Origin: Thelephora terrestris
Taxonomy: Eukaryota > Basidiomycota > Agaricomycetes > Thelephorales > Thelephoraceae
Assembly (NCBI GenBank): GCA_015956445.1
Contig: WIUZ02000001.1
Location: 2,666,001-2,730,000 of the forward strand
Direction of reading: 5' to 3'
Length of the DNA stretch: 64,000 nucleotides
Shown here in pieces: positions 60,436-64,000 of the stretch. A program made the translations under genes and the position numbers. Numbering within the stretch: the first letter of the stretch is position 1; every line of letters begins with the position of its first letter. The notes under the pieces were generated by a model. It ran no database searches, had not been told where the DNA came from, and worked only from the letters and a program-made list of their open reading frames with translations.

Positions 60436-61479
60436 CTACACTTGCCATCGATCCACCTCTACCTGACAGAGGTCCTCCCACTCTGCGTCCCAGCCAGTTT
60501 CCTCCAGATGGGGCTGGGCGACCCACCTGTTGATTTCTTGTCGAGAGGTTTCGAATGAGACGGAGTGAGGTCGAAGGGTCTCTACTATCCCTAAGTGCAT
60601 GTGATAGGACCTATGGTAAGCACGGGCGATCTGTGGTATGGTCGTGACTGGGAGGCAAGAATTTAGAAAGTATGATCCACCATGGTCTGCATCCATACCG
60701 AATTTATGGAGCGACCAAGACGTCCATAACGGCTCTTCTTCTACCCACAGCCAACCTTTGGCCCTATGGGCTTCGAAAAGCACAAGTTCCATCTTATCCA
60801 CCGCAGAATTCAATCGTCCCAGAAGGTCCTTCTGGTCCACGGGGATTAGTCGAAAATGTCAGCAAAAATTTTGCCCCGCACTCACAAGTTTCGTAAGGAC
60901 GCCGTCGAGATCACGGACTTGCTTGTCCATGATCCGAAGTTTGGGACCGACAATCCGACATGTAGGGTTCTCCCCAGGTGGTAGAACAGCCAACGCGTTA
61001 CTGCTCTCAGCAAAAAATACGGTTAGGCGCACCGGAGAGCGGTTGCAGAACGCAGATTCGAAAACCCACTCCAGTTCCGTGCGTGCGTCTACGAGCGTTT
61101 TTGCGGCCTTCAAGCCGTCGTGGAGCACGATATCAGACCAAAGCCTGCATATCGACCTAATCTCGAGGAGTAGGGCTCTGGTTTTCCTATGAAAGGTCGA
61201 CTCCAGTTCTCTCCCAGGAGAGGACGGCGGTGTTGAATTTGCGCCCCCTTTATTACCAGCGGCAGTGCCCCTGTTATTAGGCCTTATCTTCCCAGGCGAA
61301 GATTCGGGGGACAGCGGAGTTGAAGGGCCCTTGAAAGAGGCCAATCTGCCGCTCATTTCGAGGGTGATGCCAGGGGTTGAAGTTGATCGATTCATGCGAA
61401 CTCCCCTCCATTTCCGAAAAGAAGCCAGGTAAGAGAACATCATAATTAGTGTGCAGACTGTAAAAGTACTGTAACACAT
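60436..61479 (-). CDS. Conserved-looking protein of unknown function
   Basis: I do not recognise this protein. Two exons (61479-60886, 60831-60436) join in phase 0 (DGVLTKL to KDLLGRLN) and encode about 329 residues. The first ~90 residues are Ser/Thr/Pro/Gly-rich and probably disordered (STPLSPESSPGKIRP). From about residue 95 the chain becomes strongly helical (FHRKTRALLLEIRSICRLW; DLLGRLNSAVDKMELVLFEA), and the last ~100 residues have many Trp and His (GWLWVEEEPLWTSW). The true start could be a later ATG (MNRSTST), because the first ~28 residues are hydrophobic and Cys-containing. The gene converges with SYF1, leaving only 76 bp between stops. Confidence 0.6.
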
Positions 61480-61605
61480 TAACGTTTCAAAACTCGACGA
61501 CTGCCGGTGGGCGAAGTATACAACGATTTGACTTCTTCATTTTGGATCGAATGCCCCCTCACATAGTTTTTTGGAATCGCGCCCTCCCTACCCCCAGAGC
61601 TGAGG

Positions 61606-62975
61606 TTAGGCTCCTTTCTGCCTGCATTTCACCATCGATCTGGAGATCCGCCTGTTCTCAAATTCGGGATTCGAGCCCATCTCGCGGAGTTTCTTTCCAT
61701 ATTCATGCTGGAGGCGCTGGGCTTCAACGTGTGCAATTGCTCCCTTCAAAACCCCGAAATCGTCTTTCCACTCTAATTATAAACCTCTTTTAAGGATCGA
61801 TGAGAATCGAGCAGATAAAATAACTCGCCTTGAGCGGATAGATGTCGCAAATAAGCCAAGGGACGGCGGTTTTTGACTCCCCGCGGTGGGTCAACAATGA
61901 ACTCCCTGAGGGCTTCTGGATCAGGGAATTCCATCTTTTTTAGTATCCTACAGATACTGGACCAGGCATGAGATGGTCAACACGCTTTTTGAAAAGTGGT
62001 ATTACTAGTTGTTCTTTGCTATGGAGCATCGCTGTCTCTCCATTTCCGCGAATCGATTACACATTTTATCGTACTGGTGAGGAACGTTAACTCCCGAAAC
62101 AGCTCAAGGCAGAAAGATGGTACCTCGACAATGCGTAAAACTTCCTTGTGTAGATCCTCTATGAGGACCTTCAGAGCGTCTGGCCCACAAGGTCTAGTTT
62201 CTGCTGCCCATCTCGAGATTTCCAGCAGGTCATTCCGGAGGAACGCTAAACAAAAGCGCATAAATAACTGTGTTTGGGCACCGCAGAGGTGAGCCTACAT
62301 GGACTGCTGTCGAAAGCGTAACGCCGAGTAAAGTGGGGTACGATATAGCAGACGAGGTCCATCACCTCCCCTAGAGAATCTGACACATCTCTGGCGTGGA
62401 CAAATCTATACGTTCTGCGTTGGCTTGCAACACCGTCAAGTCCATCTCGCGCTTACATCTCATGCTTGTAGGCGCAGGGGACACAAATCCGGACACCGAC
62501 CTCCCATCGGAGACGGTCCCGTGTTGCATCTTGGATTCCGCACATCTACAAGCTGCGCATCAATAACTAGCCGGACGAGGTGGATTGGACCGTACTTGAC
62601 AAATCGGGTGCAAGAGAAGCAAAGCCAGATCCCGACCCTTGGGTCCCGTGAGCCGAGGCAGGTCAATATCGTGAAGGCGTCGTAGGGCATCTTCCCAGAG
62701 GCGGGTGCACATCGGCCGCTTGAGTAGCGCTTGGAGGGTTTTTGATGTCCAGTAGAGTGAGAAGAGGTCCCATAACTCAACCTTCTCCAAAATCTGGCAT
62801 GTCACTCAGCTCAATGGGAAACATAACTGAAACAATGGTGGACCTCAAGCCAAACTTCCGTCGAGAAATCTCCCGGAAACGGCAGAATAGACGAATGGGC
62901 GACAGGCAACTGCGGCAAGTCTGTCAACCGGGAAGACGAATGGCCAACCTTGACCCGCTTTATTCGTCTTCCCAT
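61606..62975 (-). CDS. F-box-like protein
   Basis: Seven predicted exons (62975-62844, 62793-62596, 62545-62457, 62414-62299, 62245-62124, 61934-61829, 61772-61606) encode about 309 residues. The F-box core is LPFPGDFSTEVWLE joined to ILEKVELWDLFSLYW, then TSKTLQALLKRP and LWEDALRRLHDIDLPRL, a pattern common in large basidiomycete F-box families that select targets for SCF ubiquitin ligases. A CVPCAYK segment follows, and the C-terminus is helical (HVEAQRLQHEYGKKLREMG). The joint between exons 5 and 6 (189 nt, ending in AAG) is uncertain. The last intron (61773-61828) keeps the frame only with a GC donor, again GCGAGT. Intron 3 is only 42 nt. The substrate is unknown. Confidence 0.65.
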
Positions 62976-63347
62976 GCTGATCATCCGGGCGAGATGAGGG
63001 TTAAAGACAAGTGGTGAAGCGCTTTGGACCCAACTACAATGATGGTCACTTTGAGGTCAAGCGACGTCATCTGATCGTTCCCAAACATGTTTGTCACCAA
63101 GCCCGCCGGTTACCGCCGTCGAAGAGGGTCGAAGAGGTACCAATAAGAGATTACATTTTCTTGATGAAGCACATGCCAGATATCTACGGGTCGAGCAGAA
63201 TCATGTAGCAAACGTGATGTGCGACCGACAGAACAGCCCGCAAAGGCGGGTCATTCCACTGCAATGGCGCCGGACGCCAAAGTTCTGGCAATTGCCACCA
63301 TTATCCACACAGGCGGCCAGACGAGGAAGCAAGCACCCTTTCAGAGA
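62976..63347. other. Intergenic, RPB7 3' end to F-box promoter
   Basis: This 372-bp stretch lies between two minus-strand genes. It should contain the RPB7 3' untranslated region and the F-box gene promoter. No gene is seen. Confidence 0.45.
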
Positions 63348-64000
63348 TTATTCAATCACGCCTAGGTGGTCCTCCTTGATTGTGCCAATGGCAAACTGGG
63401 AGTAATAGTCAGTACCGATGAACAGGTACTCGCTGAGTTCCTCACAATTTCCGTGGCATCCACTCGAGTTCCGACAATCTTTAGCCGCACTTTCGTGTTC
63501 TTCTCAATGATCTGAAATTTCTCGTATGTTGGCACAGAACACGGCATCTGTGTTGATAACCCACCTGATCCTCAGAGGCAAAGGAAGGTGGATTTGAGTT
63601 GGGGTCAAATTTCATGTCAGGATGAATGAGCTTATGCGGAGGTCAAATCTTCTGTCATGCCAGCTATATCTTTTCGCACGTACTTGATGTGAGACGAAGA
63701 CGGTGAGCGGTCCAACTTCCGCGAAAAAGCCCATCTGCAAAGATTGACATTTCTGAGCGTTCGAAGATGGTAAATTGACCGACCTTGGTTACGTTGTTCA
63801 CCACACCATCCACGACTTCCCCTTTGAACGGCTTGAAGACGATAGCGCGGTATCTTGCGACAAACTCTGCCTGGCCACTTCCTGGCAGAACAATGCCATT
63901 CCCAATGTCTGACATAGAAACCACTGCGATAATGTACCCGAACTGGCCGGAACATGTGCCTTCGACGTCAGAGTACAACTTCGACTCCAGGAATTGTAGC
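63348..64000 (-). CDS. RPB7: RNA polymerase II subunit RPB7 (5' end outside window)
   Basis: RPB7 forms the Rpb4/Rpb7 stalk of RNA polymerase II, which acts in initiation and in mRNA fate. Five exons are in the window (64000-63784, 63734-63684, 63630-63565, 63511-63446, 63395-63348), and about 25 N-terminal residues lie beyond the right edge. The sequence follows the family closely: [87 protein letters not shown] and [15 protein letters not shown]. The first block is the RNP-like tip domain, the later blocks the OB fold. The second intron in the window ends in AAG. Confidence 0.95.

Noticed and set aside
61655-61675. tRNA B-box-like string near the end of the F-box gene
   Set aside because: No matching A box or acceptor-stem pairing could be found, and the bases fall inside an open coding exon.

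Overview
The window is nuclear DNA of a filamentous basidiomycete, most likely an Agaricomycete. Nearly every conserved gene is cut by short introns (mostly 48-65 nt), genes are packed 50-600 bp apart on both strands, and the proteins are standard fungal housekeeping proteins with basidiomycete-style additions. I rebuilt gene models by hand from reading frames, splice-site phase and remembered family motifs. Exon coordinates in the entries are therefore predictions, although each model keeps an open frame across every junction.

Layout from left to right. 1-272: the 5' end of a secreted-protein gene that runs off the left edge. 359-3127: no convincing gene. 3128-7324: a divergent pair, Golgi pH regulator (GPHR) and replication protein A large subunit (RPA1). 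7633-12872: a large single-pass membrane protein of unknown role and an indoleamine 2,3-dioxygenase. 12873-16383: a gene-poor stretch with a decayed DDE DNA transposon. 16384-20499: a divergent pair, mitochondrial 3-hydroxyisobutyryl-CoA hydrolase and tubulin cofactor E. 21107-27093: an SR splicing factor, the PLP-dependent cysteine desulfurase NFS1, and the PLP synthase SNZ/PDX1. 27754-30391: a tightly divergent SR-rich protein and cyclin L. 30510-40108: SRP receptor alpha, a single-pass membrane protein, glyoxalase II, a DUF1776 protein and ATP synthase beta. 41294-45851: four small, tandem, same-strand genes that each encode one double-stranded RNA-binding domain (dsRBD). 45852-49117: no convincing gene. 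49118-63347: SFT2, EDC4/Ge-1, Rab geranylgeranyltransferase alpha, the splicing factor SYF1, an unknown protein and an F-box protein. 63348-64000: RPB7, cut by the right edge.

The least ordinary part is the dsRBD cluster. Four paralogues share an intron at the same place and phase in the domain, and three share a second intron just before the first helix. They have diverged strongly in the lysine-rich RNA-contact region, and a nine-unit 18-bp minisatellite sits just upstream of copy 2. I recognise single-domain dsRBD proteins as a type seen in mushroom-forming fungi but know of no assigned function.

Other points are about splicing: five introns best read as GC-AG, about thirteen introns ending in AAG, a 13-nt microexon in SFT2, and a start codon that is the last codon of its exon in the Rab prenyltransferase gene. 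Many genes act in RNA metabolism (SR protein, SR-rich protein, cyclin L, EDC4, SYF1, RPB7), but these are conserved single genes and I do not read them as one cluster.
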